DNA from: an uncultured Muribaculaceae bacterium
GTDB taxonomy: Bacteria; Bacteroidota; Bacteroidia; Bacteroidales; Muribaculaceae
Reading direction: 5' to 3'
DNA: 64,000 nucleotides
Assembly: GCA_944321705.1 (NCBI GenBank)
Contig: CALUMG010000001.1
Coordinates: forward strand, 186,001 to 250,000
Shown here: one piece after another, positions 37,065 through 46,706 of the stretch
Layout: each line of letters starts with the position of its first letter
Numbering within the stretch: position 1 is the first letter of the stretch
Notes under the pieces: model-generated
Told to the model about the DNA's origin: nothing
The model's input: only the letters and a program-made list of their open reading frames with translations
The model's database searches: none
Translations under genes and position numbers: made by a program

Positions 37065-37097
37065 CAAAGATACCAATTTTTTGTGTTTTTGCACAAA
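37065..37097 (-). promoter_or_regulatory. Promoter of the PpiD-like gene
   Basis: On the minus strand TTTG (37097-37094) is followed after 21 bases by TATCTTTG (37072-37065), matching both Bacteroidetes elements, 85 bases before the start codon. Confidence 0.65.
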
Positions 37098-37243
37098 TAG
37101 TTGAAATAAATTTGCGTTAATGCCTTGTTTTGATGGATTGAAGTGAGGAACAAAGGCTTGTTTCCCGGCTATTGATAGCCGATTTTGTCGCATGAATGAG
37201 ATTCAAACTTGATGATACTCGAAAACTTTGGATGTGGATGTGG

Positions 37244-37273
37244 TTGATTTTCCACTTTATTGTAGTATCTTTG
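37244..37273 (+). promoter_or_regulatory. Promoter of metK
   Basis: TTG (37244-37246), a 19-base spacer, and TATCTTTG (37266-37273). Transcription would start near 37280, giving a ~163-base leader that contains the riboswitch candidate. Confidence 0.65.
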
Positions 37274-37300
37274 CAGGCGAAAAAGATTATGGTTAAACAC

Positions 37301-37352
37301 ATGTGGAAAAATTTGGCTGCTTGCAACCACACAAAAAAATGCTAAAACTGCG
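37301..37352 (+). promoter_or_regulatory. SAM-II-like riboswitch aptamer upstream of metK
   Basis: P1 is UGUGG (37302-37306) with CCACA (37327-37331). The loop carries AUUU (37311-37314) and UUGCAA (37321-37326) directly before the P1 3' arm, and the 3' segment is GCUAAAA (37341-37347). These landmarks and their spacing match the SAM-II (metA) class pseudoknot. A pseudoknot is possible either as UUUGGC with GCUAAA or in a register shared with known SAM-II RNAs (GC-G-UU with AA-C-GC). SAM-II binds S-adenosylmethionine, and the downstream gene makes that compound. A covariance-model search is needed for proof. Confidence 0.7.
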
Positions 37353-37431
37353 ATTCTCAATTTCATGTAATCCTGTGAAATTTACGGAAATATAGTAGTT
37401 CAGTCGTTTAGCATTTTTCCACTAAAAAATG
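37335..37431 (+). promoter_or_regulatory. Probable expression platform of the metK riboswitch
   Basis: AAAAATGCTAAA (37335-37346), which includes the aptamer's 3' pseudoknot strand, is perfectly complementary over 12 bp to TTTAGCATTTTT (37407-37418). An inner hairpin AATTTCA/TGAAATT (37359-37382) lies between. The right arm can alternatively form a 7-bp hairpin with AAAAATG (37425-37431), 11 bases before the metK ATG. The two pairings exclude each other. Confidence 0.55.
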
Positions 37432-37442
37432 TAATTGGAAAA

Positions 37443-38732
37443 ATGAATTATTTATTCACGTCCGAGTCGGTCTCGGAAGGCCATCCCGACAAGGTGGCCG
37501 ATCAAATCAGCGATGCTGTCCTCGATCAATTCTTAGCGTATGATCCTTCTTCAAAAGTGGCATGTGAGACACTTGTCACAACCGGACAGGTGGTGATAGC
37601 CGGAGAAGTGAAATCAAATGCTTATATCGACTTGATGGATGTTACACGCAATGTGATAAGCCGAATAGGTTATAATCGCAGCGAGTACAAGTTTGATGCA
37701 GATGCCTGTGGCGTGCTTTCGGCTCTTCATGAGCAATCGCAAGACATCAACCGTGGAGTGGAAAGGGAGAATATTGAAGATCAAGGAGCCGGAGACCAAG
37801 GCATGATGTTCGGGTATGCTTGTAATGAAACTGACAATTACATGCCGCTTACGCTTGACTTGTCTCACTTGATTCTTCATGAATTGGCCAATATCAGAAG
37901 GGAAGGCACGCTGATGCCATATTTGCGTCCCGATGCCAAGAGCCAAGTCACGGTGGAATATGATGAAAATCGCAAGCCTGTGAGGATTCATACCATTGTA
38001 GTCAGCACGCAACATGATGAATTCATAAAGCCTGTTGATGATAGCAAGGAAGCTCAAGATGCTGCTGACAAAGCCATGCTCGACAAGATATATGCCGACG
38101 TGCATGATATTTTGCTTGAAAGGGTAAAGGCTCGTATGCCTGAACGAATCAAGGCTATGATTGACGACAAGTTGATTCTTTTGGTCAACCCTACGGGCAA
38201 ATTCGTGATTGGAGGTCCTCATGGAGATACCGGGTTGACAGGACGTAAGATTATCGTGGACACTTACGGAGGTCGCGGAGCACACGGGGGAGGAGCATTC
38301 TCGGGCAAAGACCCGTCGAAAGTTGATCGTTCGGCAGCTTATGCTGTTCGCCACATAGCCAAAAATGCCGTTGCGGCCGGAATTGCAGATGAAATGCTGG
38401 TACAAGTGTCTTATGCCATAGGTGTGGCTCGTCCAGTAAGTTTGTTTGTCAGCACGTTTGGCACGAAGCATGTCAAGGAATCGGATGCAGAGATAGCTGA
38501 AAAGCTCGGACAAATATTTGACTTGCGTCCAAGTGCGATAGAAAGGGAATTGAAGTTGCGTGCTCCGATTTATGAAGAAACTGCCGCCTATGGTCATGTA
38601 GGTCGTGTTCCCAAGGTTGTTACCAAGCATTTTAAATCTAAATATGAAGGTGACAAGGTAATGGAAGTGGAATTGTTTACTTGGGAAAAACTTGATTATG
38701 TAGACAAGCTTAAAGAAGCGTTCGGATTATAA
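37443..38732 (+). CDS. metK: S-adenosylmethionine synthase
   Basis: 429 residues. Makes S-adenosylmethionine from methionine and ATP. Motifs: [19 protein letters not shown] at the N-terminus, the ATP-binding [12 protein letters not shown] near 120, and the P-loop-like [20 protein letters not shown] near 280. Slightly longer than the E. coli enzyme (384), with a ~30-residue insertion around [21 protein letters not shown], common in Bacteroidetes. Likely controlled by the SAM-II-like RNA in its leader, which would be direct product feedback. Monocistronic, with a strong terminator. Confidence 0.97.
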   Translation: MNYLFTSESVSEGHPDKVADQISDAVLDQFLAYDPSSKVACETLVTTGQVVIAGEVKSNAYIDLMDVTRNVISRIGYNRSEYKFDADACGVLSALHEQSQDINRGVERENIEDQGAGDQGMMFGYACNETDNYMPLTLDLSHLILHELANIRREGTLMPYLRPDAKSQVTVEYDENRKPVRIHTIVVSTQHDEFIKPVDDSKEAQDAADKAMLDKIYADVHDILLERVKARMPERIKAMIDDKLILLVNPTGKFVIGGPHGDTGLTGRKIIVDTYGGRGAHGGGAFSGKDPSKVDRSAAYAVRHIAKNAVAAGIADEMLVQVSYAIGVARPVSLFVSTFGTKHVKESDAEIAEKLGQIFDLRPSAIERELKLRAPIYEETAAYGHVGRVPKVVTKHFKSKYEGDKVMEVELFTWEKLDYVDKLKEAFGL

Positions 38733-38756
38733 TATAAATCGGAGACCATAATAATG

Positions 38757-38800
38757 AGACCGGGAATAGATGCAAGATGCGCTATTCCCGGTCTTGCTTT
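38757..38800. terminator. Terminator after metK
   Basis: A perfect 13-bp stem (38757-38769 with 38782-38794, 12-base loop) ending in TTGCTTT, 24 bases after the metK stop; it also faces the end of the converging AraC gene. Confidence 0.8.
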
Positions 38801-38826
38801 ATCAAGTTGTTATGTCATATTGTGTT

Positions 38827-39723
38827 TTAATCAAACATTTTCTTGCGGTATCTTGACGGTGATTCCCCAAGATGAGCTTTTACATATTTGCCGAAGAACG
38901 ACATGTTTGGGAAATCCAGCTCAAGGGCAATTTCCTTAATGGACTTTGAGGAATGTTTCAACATCTTTTTTATGTCTTTTATCACAAATTCGTTAATCCA
39001 TTCCGATGCAGTTTTGCCGCTTATGCGTTTACACACGACCGACAGATACTTGGGCGTTATATACAGCTTCTCGGCATAGTATCCTACAGAACGTTGCTTT
39101 ACAGTGCTGGCCGAAATCAAGTTTATGAATTTACCGAATATTATTTCACTTTGATTCATCTTGCCTGTGCCGTTGCTGCCTATATGCTTGTCGATATAAT
39201 ACATCACTTTGTATACGGTTGCAATAGCGAGCGACAAGATTATTTCCTTGTGGTAGCGTAACCCGTCTTGTTGCATGGTTTCGGCGGTGAGCAGGTTGCA
39301 AAATTGCCTTATGCCTGCAGCGTCTTCGTCATTACTTATGTGGACTACCGGAAATTTTATGAAATGCAACGGACCGTTGAAATAAGCATCGCTTAATGGA
39401 ATTATATTCAAGAGCAATTGTTGTGAAATGCTTATTATCGTGCATTTGAAATCGGGGCTTGTCTTTATTTTGCTTATGAGCTTGTTAGGACGGCATACGA
39501 GCAAGTCGTTGGCACTTAGTTTATATTGGACCGAATCCATTTCGCCCTCAATTTCACCATCAAGGCATATAAGGAACAGGAATGTATTCATTTTGATGGG
39601 GCGACTTGTGTTCAAGTCTTTTATGTCGGAACATATCGACAAGTCTCCATCAGTGTAGTCTCCTGTGAAGTATTCGTGAAAATCGTTTATGCTTATTTTG
39701 GATTGTTTTTCGTTATGGTCCAT
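38827..39723 (-). CDS. AraC-family transcriptional regulator (downstream of the RND operon)
   Basis: 298 residues. The N-terminal ~160 residues form a cupin-like sensing domain (FLFLICLDGEIEGEMDS, LSANDLLVCRPNKLISKI). The C-terminal ~100 residues hold two helix-turn-helix units: SVGYYAEKLYITPKYLSVVCKRISG and SIKEIALELDFPNMSFFGKYVKAHLGESPSRYR. The layout and sequence parallel the AraC regulator at 45687-46610 on the other side of the efflux operon. It has its own minus-strand -7 element at 39755-39762 and probably responds to a small ligand. Confidence 0.92.
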   Translation of the reverse strand: MDHNEKQSKISINDFHEYFTGDYTDGDLSICSDIKDLNTSRPIKMNTFLFLICLDGEIEGEMDSVQYKLSANDLLVCRPNKLISKIKTSPDFKCTIISISQQLLLNIIPLSDAYFNGPLHFIKFPVVHISNDEDAAGIRQFCNLLTAETMQQDGLRYHKEIILSLAIATVYKVMYYIDKHIGSNGTGKMNQSEIIFGKFINLISASTVKQRSVGYYAEKLYITPKYLSVVCKRISGKTASEWINEFVIKDIKKMLKHSSKSIKEIALELDFPNMSFFGKYVKAHLGESPSRYRKKMFD

Positions 39724-39754
39724 GTTTCCGTGCCAAGTTGGTTTTGTGACATTG

Positions 39755-39762
39755 CAAAATTA
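39755..39762 (-). promoter_or_regulatory. Candidate -7 element for the AraC gene
   Basis: CAAAATTA on the plus strand reads TAATTTTG on the minus strand, 32 bases upstream of the start codon. Confidence 0.5.
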
Positions 39763-39935
39763 GATATTATCGTTCATTTAAAAGATACCTGTTTGGGTAT
39801 AAGATTGTTCTAAATGCCTACAATAACTCATTGAGTATGTTAAAAATAATACTAATTTGCATTTGCATGTGTCTTTGTGGCACTGACATGGATAAGCGTT
39901 AAGGAAAGTTTGGTTATGGGGGGGGATGACAATCT

Positions 39936-41261
39936 TTATTCGAGCCGACCTGTTGTTCTTAGGTATTCGGTTTCGTATATTTTATATTGAGTCAAAGCCT
40001 CGATATGGTTGCTTTGTGCTTGCTGCCATTGTGATTGGGCATCGAGTAAGTCGGTCAGGGAGCACATTGACGCGTCATATCTGTTTTTCATTACTCTGAG
40101 GTTCTCGTCGGCTTGTCGGCATCCTATTTTTGCTGTTTGGACGAGATTGTAGCCATCGGTTAGATTCTGCACGGCCTGGCGGGCTTCGATGCTTAGAAGG
40201 CGCGTATTGCGTTCAAGGTCGAGACGGTAGTTTTGCAATTCAATCTTGGCTTTTTTTACTTTTTTTGCACCTTCTCCCCAGTGGAAAAGAGGAATGTTTA
40301 CCGAGGCCATGATTAATCCTAAGCCTTCATCGTATTTTTGAGTGAAAGGTACATAGTTTCCTTGAGCATCTACGTTCATGCCGTTGATTTTTACGTTGCC
40401 AAAGTAGGTGTATCCTCCGCTTAGGGCGACTGTAGGCAAGAAATCGGCACGCGCCATTTTAATTTGCTGTTCGCCTACTTCTACTTGTTTACGAAGCAAT
40501 GCCAATTCGGGGCGCAATGAAATGTCCTCGTCGAGCATTGTTGGTTCGGTGACTGAAATTGAACTGTCGGCAGGAGTTATTTCGGTATCGAGGGGCAGTC
40601 CTGTCATGTCGCATAATGCAAGCCGGCACAAGTAAGCCCCGTTTTTTGCCTTTTGCAATTGATATGTTATCTCGCTGCGTTTGGCGGTGATTCTCAGCAT
40701 GTCGTTTTCGGTGCTCATCCCTGCGTCAAGGCTTGTTTGTGCCTGATGGAAAAGCGTGTCCATCTGCTGCATATAAGTTTCAAGCATTTTTACTTTGTCG
40801 AGCACGGCTATGTAGTTCCAATAGGCATGGTCGGTATCGGCTAATATTTGCATGCGCGTCTTGCGCAAATTTTCGGCAGCACAGTCTATGCCAATGCTTG
40901 CAAGTTTGTTGCCTGCCATGATTTTCCCACCGGTGTATAATGGTTGAGTTACCATTATTCCTGCCATGTACATTCCTTTCATCTGGAGTTCCATGCCCAT
41001 CATGTCAAGGTCGGGCAGCATGTATACTGCCGAAGCCGAGCCACTGAATTTTGGCAGATAGGATGTGAATGCGATTTCCTTGTCGAGCTTGGCCTTTGTC
41101 AAGTCGTTTTCGGCATGTTGCATGGTTTCATTGTTGGCGAGGGCGAGAGTCCTGCACTCGGCTTGCGACAAAGTGCGGCTCTCTTGTGCGGCGGCCTTGT
41201 TTGTGACAGTCGCACCGATTACCATGCACGCGATTATTAAAATGTCAGATATGTATTTCAT
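39936..41261 (-). CDS. TolC-family outer membrane efflux protein
   Basis: 441 residues. Signal peptide near residues 5-24, then two OEP repeats rich in heptad helices (ALANNETMQHAENDLTKAKLDKEIAFTSYLPKFSG, and MARADFLPTVALSGGYTYFG in the second half). The trimer forms the outer-membrane exit duct. It is the last gene of the operon MFP-RND-TolC, 28 bases after the RND gene. Length and motifs are normal. Confidence 0.93.
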   Translation of the reverse strand: MKYISDILIIACMVIGATVTNKAAAQESRTLSQAECRTLALANNETMQHAENDLTKAKLDKEIAFTSYLPKFSGSASAVYMLPDLDMMGMELQMKGMYMAGIMVTQPLYTGGKIMAGNKLASIGIDCAAENLRKTRMQILADTDHAYWNYIAVLDKVKMLETYMQQMDTLFHQAQTSLDAGMSTENDMLRITAKRSEITYQLQKAKNGAYLCRLALCDMTGLPLDTEITPADSSISVTEPTMLDEDISLRPELALLRKQVEVGEQQIKMARADFLPTVALSGGYTYFGNVKINGMNVDAQGNYVPFTQKYDEGLGLIMASVNIPLFHWGEGAKKVKKAKIELQNYRLDLERNTRLLSIEARQAVQNLTDGYNLVQTAKIGCRQADENLRVMKNRYDASMCSLTDLLDAQSQWQQAQSNHIEALTQYKIYETEYLRTTGRLE

Positions 41262-41289
41262 ATAAGTTTATTGGTCAATGTTTGTGTTA

Positions 41290-44200
41290 TTATTTGTCAG
41301 AATCGCTTTCGGGCTCGCGAATTTTGAAGAATGTGGTGTAGAAAAGCGGCAACAGGAGCAGGGTAATGACAGTGCCTATCGTAAGACCTCCCATTATGGT
41401 TACCGCCATTGAGCCATACATTGGATCGTTGACGAGCGGTATCATGCCAACTATCGTCGTCAAGGATGCCATTGTGACAGGCCTTACGCGAGAAACTGTG
41501 GCTTCAATAACAGCATGGTAGGGATGCATGTGTTCTTCGTTTTGAAGCCTGTTTACTTCGTCGACAAGGACAATTGCATTCTTGACCATCATGCCTATCA
41601 AGCCCATCATTCCTATTATTGCCATGAATGTGAACGGTTGGCGGAACAGTAGCAGCGATGGTGTTATACCACAGAACACAAATGGGAAGCAGATAATGAT
41701 GAGGAAGACTTTCTTCCAGTTGTTGAAAAGCAATAGCAGTATGCCCAAAATGGCAAACAACGTCAGTGGCAAATATCTGAACACGTTTGTCGTGGCTTCG
41801 GCTTGTAATTCGATTTCTCCCACCCATCGCATGTTATATCCGTTGGGCAATTTGATGGCTTCAATCTCATCCTTTATTTCGGATAATACTTTTGCCGGAG
41901 TGGCGTCAAACATGTCGGTGTTAGGGTCGCATTCGGCTTCAATGGCCCGTTGCCCGTTGATGCGATACACCGATTCTTCTTCCCATTCGAGACTGATGCT
42001 GTCGGTGACATTGCTTAACGGGACGCTTTTGAACAGGTTGTCTTGCAGATCTTCCGAGTTCTTGCTCCCGGTAGCCAGGCCGGCAAGGTCTTCGTCACTG
42101 AAGTGCAAGTTCATCATGCTCCAAACGGGTACTTCTCCAAGGTCGGTTATCCGGCTGCCGTCGGCGTTTCTTATCATAAGGTTTATTGGAACCATGCGTT
42201 CCTGGTCATTAATTACGCCTATCGGTATTCCGTCGGTTGCAGCGAGCAGTGCGTTGCCTATGTCACCGCGTTCGATTCCTGAACGCAAAGCGTCATCTCT
42301 TGAATATTCGGCGATGATGGCTTTACTTTTTGGTCTCCAGTTGTTTTGAACCGAATAAGGGTCAACATATTTGCAACGGCGCATTATATCTTCGGCTTGC
42401 CGGCTCAAATCACGCAAGATTGCAGGATCGGGTCCTGTAAATTCCACTTCGACCGTGTGGGAAGATGCGATTGAGAAGTTGTATTTTCTTATGCGGATGT
42501 ATGCTTCGGGATAACGTTCACGCAGCATGTTGCGTATGCCCGGTATTTGCTCGACAACGGTATTGTAGTCTTTACAGTCAACCATCAATTCCCCATAGCA
42601 ATCTCCTCCCGAAGTCATCGGCCTTACGAGACAGTAATGTGCCGGAGCATTTCCCATGCTTGCAGCCACACGTTCTATTGCAGGGTTTTGTTTTAGCAGT
42701 TCGGTCATTTCAAGCAGGTCGTGCCTTACTTTGTCGGGGCTTGATTGTGCCGGCAAGTAATATTCAACTATGAATTGCTTGTAATCAAAGTCGGGGAAGA
42801 ACAAGTTTTTTACTTTAGTCATTCCGAACACTGAAGCAAGTAATACGACTACGGCCACTGCGATGGTCAATTTCTTGTGTGCTATGAGCGTGGCAATGCA
42901 ACGTCTCACGAACTTGTGTATAGGAGAGTTCATGACTTTCCCATCGGTTTCTTTCTTGTTGTCGACAGCCGGCATCCATGCGCGTGCACACACCGGGACT
43001 TGCGTCAGAGCAAGGAACCAACTTGCAAGCAGGCTGACGCATAGTACCAAGAACAAGTCTCGGGCATATTCGCCGGCCGAGTCGGGCGACAGATATACGC
43101 AGATGAATGTTGAGGCGGCAATCACTGTAGCCCCGAGCAGAGGCAACGCGGTGTTTTTCCCTATTCTATATAAATATATTTCTTGTGGCAGGCCGCGTTT
43201 CCTGTCAATCAGTATTCCGTCCATAATCACTATGGCGTTATCCACGAGCATGCCCATGGCCACGATGAACGCGCCGAGCGAGATGCGTTGCAGCGTGGTG
43301 TCGCAGCATAAAAGGATGGGAAATGAAACTGCGATTGTCAGAATCAAGCCGAACCCTATAATCAGTCCGCTTCTCAGTCCCATTGTGAACACAAGTACCA
43401 ATATGACGATTACGACCGATTCGACAAGGTTGAGCATGAATGAATCAATGGCTTCGGATACTTTGTCGGGCTGGAAGAATATTTTTTCGGTTTGCATTCC
43501 GGTCGGGACATCGTTCATGACGTGGGACAATTGCGAGTCCACTGCTTTGCCCACATCGGGGACTATCGCGTCGGCTTCCATTGCGATACATATTGCTATT
43601 GCCGGCTTGCCGTCGACGAAGAAACCGTTGCGTTGAGGCTCGGAGTAGGCGCGTTCTATGGCAGCTACGTCGCCGAGTCTTATCTGTCGACCATTTATGG
43701 TGCTTATTAATAAATCGGCAATATCCTTTTCATCGGTCACGGCATCCGATACATGCATTTGCAGGCGGTCGCCGTTGGTCAAATAATCGCCGGCATTGAC
43801 TTTCTTCCCGGCATTTTGCAGCGACATCATTATTTGAGTCGGGATGATTCCGTTGCGTGATATTTTCTCTTTTGGCAGAATTATGTTTATCACTTCATCG
43901 CGGTTGCCGACGATGTTGATTCTTTTTACTCCGTCCACCTTCAGTAATTCACGCCTTATCAGCTTGGCATATTTATAAAGCTCGGAGTAATCATATCCAT
44001 CGCCAGTCAAGGCATAAAATATTCCGTACACATCCATCATGTCATCAATGACGATGGGAGCATAGCATCCTTGAGGGAGACGGGACGCTGAATCGCTCAC
44101 CTTGCGTCGCAGCAAATCGAAGTGTTGCTCAAGGTCTTCAAGCAGCACAGTCATTTCAAACTCGACTGTGAATGTCGCCATTCCGTTCTGGCAATCGCTT

Positions 44201-44442
44201 TTTACTTTCTTCACATCGGGAAGCTTTCGCAATTCTTCTTCAAGAGTTTGAGCCACTTCAAGTTCCACTTCGTGGGCTGTCGCTCCGGGATAAGGTACAA
44301 CCACCATTGCTTGCTTGGTGGCCACTGCCGGGTCTTCGAGTTTCGGCATTCGCATGAAAGACAGAATTCCAGCGATTATGATGGCAGCCATGAACGACCA
44401 AAACAAAGTTGGCCTGTCCATGAAAAAACGTGTAAGTTTCAT
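41290..44442 (-). CDS. RND-family efflux transporter (AcrB-like)
   Basis: 1050 residues with the RND layout: TM1 near 13-30, a large periplasmic loop, TM2-6, a second loop, and TM8-12. Motifs include GAFIVAMGMLVDNAIVIMDGI in TM4, where the second Asp of the AcrB pair is Asn as in many Gram-positive and Bacteroidetes relatives, and GLIGMMVKNAIVLVDEVNRL in the second half. Proton-driven export of drugs, bile salts or lipophilic compounds. It follows the membrane-fusion gene by 7 bases. Confidence 0.95.
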   Translation of the reverse strand: MKLTRFFMDRPTLFWSFMAAIIIAGILSFMRMPKLEDPAVATKQAMVVVPYPGATAHEVELEVAQTLEEELRKLPDVKKVKSDCQNGMATFTVEFEMTVLLEDLEQHFDLLRRKVSDSASRLPQGCYAPIVIDDMMDVYGIFYALTGDGYDYSELYKYAKLIRRELLKVDGVKRINIVGNRDEVINIILPKEKISRNGIIPTQIMMSLQNAGKKVNAGDYLTNGDRLQMHVSDAVTDEKDIADLLISTINGRQIRLGDVAAIERAYSEPQRNGFFVDGKPAIAICIAMEADAIVPDVGKAVDSQLSHVMNDVPTGMQTEKIFFQPDKVSEAIDSFMLNLVESVVIVILVLVFTMGLRSGLIIGFGLILTIAVSFPILLCCDTTLQRISLGAFIVAMGMLVDNAIVIMDGILIDRKRGLPQEIYLYRIGKNTALPLLGATVIAASTFICVYLSPDSAGEYARDLFLVLCVSLLASWFLALTQVPVCARAWMPAVDNKKETDGKVMNSPIHKFVRRCIATLIAHKKLTIAVAVVVLLASVFGMTKVKNLFFPDFDYKQFIVEYYLPAQSSPDKVRHDLLEMTELLKQNPAIERVAASMGNAPAHYCLVRPMTSGGDCYGELMVDCKDYNTVVEQIPGIRNMLRERYPEAYIRIRKYNFSIASSHTVEVEFTGPDPAILRDLSRQAEDIMRRCKYVDPYSVQNNWRPKSKAIIAEYSRDDALRSGIERGDIGNALLAATDGIPIGVINDQERMVPINLMIRNADGSRITDLGEVPVWSMMNLHFSDEDLAGLATGSKNSEDLQDNLFKSVPLSNVTDSISLEWEEESVYRINGQRAIEAECDPNTDMFDATPAKVLSEIKDEIEAIKLPNGYNMRWVGEIELQAEATTNVFRYLPLTLFAILGILLLLFNNWKKVFLIIICFPFVFCGITPSLLLFRQPFTFMAIIGMMGLIGMMVKNAIVLVDEVNRLQNEEHMHPYHAVIEATVSRVRPVTMASLTTIVGMIPLVNDPMYGSMAVTIMGGLTIGTVITLLLLPLFYTTFFKIREPESDSDK

Positions 44443-44449
44443 GATTCGG

Positions 44450-45502
44450 TCAGAGTATGTTGCCTATGTTGGTTTCGGAAGTACGGTTTACTATTTTCAC
44501 TTTGTCATTGTCTTGCAGGTATTCCACACCGGCTTTTACCACGATTTCATTGCCGGAGAGTCCGGCCGACACAATGGCATTTCCGTCTGAATCCATTCCG
44601 GCCAAGGTCACTGCGGTTTTGTGGACAGTAGTGTCGGTCTCGACAGTCCAGACATAATCTTTACCATTGTCATTGAATATGGAATGTAACGGCAGCGTAA
44701 ATTCCGTGCCGGTCGTGTCTTTATCGGCAATGGTTATGATGGTTTCTATGTTCATGCCAGCCGTTACACCTGAGGGAATCGACCTGAATGTGGCACGCAT
44801 GCGGTATAATTGGTTGCCATCGGCTTTCGGCGTAATGCTTGACAATTGCATGTCATATATTGCCCCGTCTCCTGTTTGACATCTTATGCTTTTGAAATTA
44901 TTTCGCTTGGAGTATATTTCAGCCGGAATGTCGGTTGTAACTTCCATGCCGTTCATGTCGAGCAAAGTTATCACCGGAGTGCCGGCATCTACCATTTCGG
45001 CTGGTTCGAAATTCACAGCTTGCACATATCCATCAACCGGAGATGTGAGGCGCGTATATTCGAGTTTGTTTTTGTTTGATTGCAGTTGTATTTGCAATTG
45101 CTTCAAGCCGGCCAATGCTTTTTCATAGTCGTTTTGAGAGATGCTTTTCTCTCCATATAGTTTAGAGATGCGGGAGAATTCGTTATTGAGTTGGTCAAAT
45201 TGTATTTGTAACGCATCTACTGCGAGTTTATAATCTTTGTCGTCAAGTTTGGCCACAAGTTGGCCTGCTTTGATGAAATTACCTTCGTTCACATATATCT
45301 GTTCTATTTGTCCCGGAGTCTTGAATCCAAGATTTATTTCGCCGCCCTCTTTTACTATCCCCGATAAATGTTTTTCTGTTTCGTGTCTCAGCATTTCGGG
45401 CATCACTGTGATTACGGAGTGATCTTGTACGGCTGGCTTGTCGTTGTTGCAACTTGCAAGGAAACAAGCCAGTGCGATAAAAGTGAATATTGTTTTTTTC
45501 AT
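44450..45502 (-). CDS. RND efflux periplasmic adaptor (membrane fusion) lipoprotein
   Basis: 350 residues with lipobox LASC (Cys18). The order is typical: a biotinyl-lipoyl half (GQIEQIYVNEGNFIKAGQLVAKLDD), a coiled coil (LDQFDQLNNEFSRISKLYGEKSISQNDYEKALAGLKQL-type region, ~100-150), the second lipoyl half (TRLTSPVDGYVQAVN), a beta barrel and a membrane-proximal domain. It links the RND pump to TolC. First gene of the operon and divergent from the AraC regulator at 45687, with 184 bases between start codons. Confidence 0.94.
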   Translation of the reverse strand: MKKTIFTFIALACFLASCNNDKPAVQDHSVITVMPEMLRHETEKHLSGIVKEGGEINLGFKTPGQIEQIYVNEGNFIKAGQLVAKLDDKDYKLAVDALQIQFDQLNNEFSRISKLYGEKSISQNDYEKALAGLKQLQIQLQSNKNKLEYTRLTSPVDGYVQAVNFEPAEMVDAGTPVITLLDMNGMEVTTDIPAEIYSKRNNFKSIRCQTGDGAIYDMQLSSITPKADGNQLYRMRATFRSIPSGVTAGMNIETIITIADKDTTGTEFTLPLHSIFNDNGKDYVWTVETDTTVHKTAVTLAGMDSDGNAIVSAGLSGNEIVVKAGVEYLQDNDKVKIVNRTSETNIGNIL

Positions 45503-45686
45503 AATTATGTTTTAGGCATGTTTATTTTTTTCACAAAGTTCATGCTTTTCTTGGACACTTGTACGGTCATTAGAGCCGTTAAAATGGTCAAAAGGATTGG
45601 TAATAACCTTTATTAGGGATTTTAATGCCTATTTTTTAGGTCTAAAAGTTAAATTTGTGACGGTGTAGTACAAATTAATATTTGAA

Positions 45687-46610
45687 ATGCATAACAGAGA
45701 AAATTCAGCATTTTTGAAATTGGACCTTCCGATGATTCCAGTCACCGGCAATGCGAGGATGCTTGGTGATGAATTCTTTTTGGGAGATAATCTTGAGGAA
45801 GGGATTATAGAGGAAGTAGATATTTCACGTTTTTTAAAATCTCCGGTTCCATTCAAAATGGATTTCTTGGCGATTATCGTATGTCTTGATGGAATGATGC
45901 GCATCAAGTTGAATCTACAAGAGTATGTTTTAGGAAAAAATGATGTCTTGGTCGTTACTCCGGGGTCGGTGGGAGAGTGTATTGATTACGGATATGGCAA
46001 CGAATGCAAGATTGTAAGCATAATGAGCGCGTCGGCTAATAATGGCGATAAGGAGAGTTTTTCATCGATGATGAGAATGCGTCGATTCTTGTTGAAGCAT
46101 GCAGTGTTTCATGTTTCGGACAGCGTAATGAGTGACTTGGTGCAGGTATATGGCTTGATGCGCCGTGAAATAGAACACAACGACAGTGAATATACAAGCA
46201 ATATATTGAGGAGTTACATGCAAGTGTTGATATATAATATTGCCCAATGGGTTGCAGATGCGTCGAAAAGCATGTCGAGGCCGGTTCAAAACAGAGCGCA
46301 ACAGTTGTTTGACCGTTTCATGGAACTTGTTCAAGACAATTATTCACGTCACAGGGAAATTTCTTATTATGCAGGACTGCTGTGTGTTTCTCCAAAATAC
46401 ATGTCGCAAGTGATATTGCAAGTGAGTGGCCGTTATGCAGGCGAGTGGATAAAGGATTATGTGATCCTTGAGGCTAAGGCATTGCTCAAAAGCGGCAGGT
46501 ACACGGTGCAACAGGTGAGTATCGAGTTGAATTTCTCGAATGCGTCGTTTTTCGGCAAATACTTTAAGAAGGCGGTAGGAATGTCACCACGCAAATACAT
46601 GGAGGAATGA
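45687..46610 (+). CDS. AraC-family transcriptional regulator (divergent from the RND operon)
   Basis: 307 residues. N-terminal cupin-like domain (FLAIIVCLDGMMRIKLNLQ, GKNDVLVVTPGSVGE) and C-terminal double helix-turn-helix (EISYYAGLLCVSPKYMSQVILQVSG, VQQVSIELNFSNASFFGKYFKKAVGMSPRKY). The divergent position, sharing a 184-base region with the adaptor gene, makes it the likely regulator of the efflux operon. It is clearly related to the AraC protein at 38827-39723. Confidence 0.92.
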   Translation: MHNRENSAFLKLDLPMIPVTGNARMLGDEFFLGDNLEEGIIEEVDISRFLKSPVPFKMDFLAIIVCLDGMMRIKLNLQEYVLGKNDVLVVTPGSVGECIDYGYGNECKIVSIMSASANNGDKESFSSMMRMRRFLLKHAVFHVSDSVMSDLVQVYGLMRREIEHNDSEYTSNILRSYMQVLIYNIAQWVADASKSMSRPVQNRAQQLFDRFMELVQDNYSRHREISYYAGLLCVSPKYMSQVILQVSGRYAGEWIKDYVILEAKALLKSGRYTVQQVSIELNFSNASFFGKYFKKAVGMSPRKYMEE

Positions 46611-46635
46611 TATTTCCGCATGCTATGTTATAAGC

Positions 46636-46678
46636 AAATGAGAAACGGCCACTTGATAAGATACGCCGTTTCTCATTT
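46636..46678. terminator. Bidirectional terminator
   Basis: A perfect 14-bp stem (46636-46649 with 46665-46678) lies between the converging AraC and nuclease genes. Confidence 0.8.
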
Positions 46679-46706
46679 CTGTCAATATTTGCGTTGTAAG
46701 AAAGAG

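Noticed and set aside
37292..37348. Short reading frame (MVKHMWKNLAACNHTKKC) in the metK leader, a possible leader peptide
   Set aside because: It coincides exactly with the SAM-II-like aptamer, and its sequence has no amino acid bias related to methionine metabolism. The RNA fold explains the conservation-like pattern better.
39918..39925. Run of eight Gs, possible phase-variable tract
   Set aside because: It lies just after the tolC stop codon on the opposite strand sense, not in a coding region or promoter spacer. Slippage there would have no obvious effect.
41290..44442. Asp-to-Asn in the RND TM4 motif as a defect
   Set aside because: The VDNAIV form is common in functional RND members, so it is not evidence for an inactive pump.
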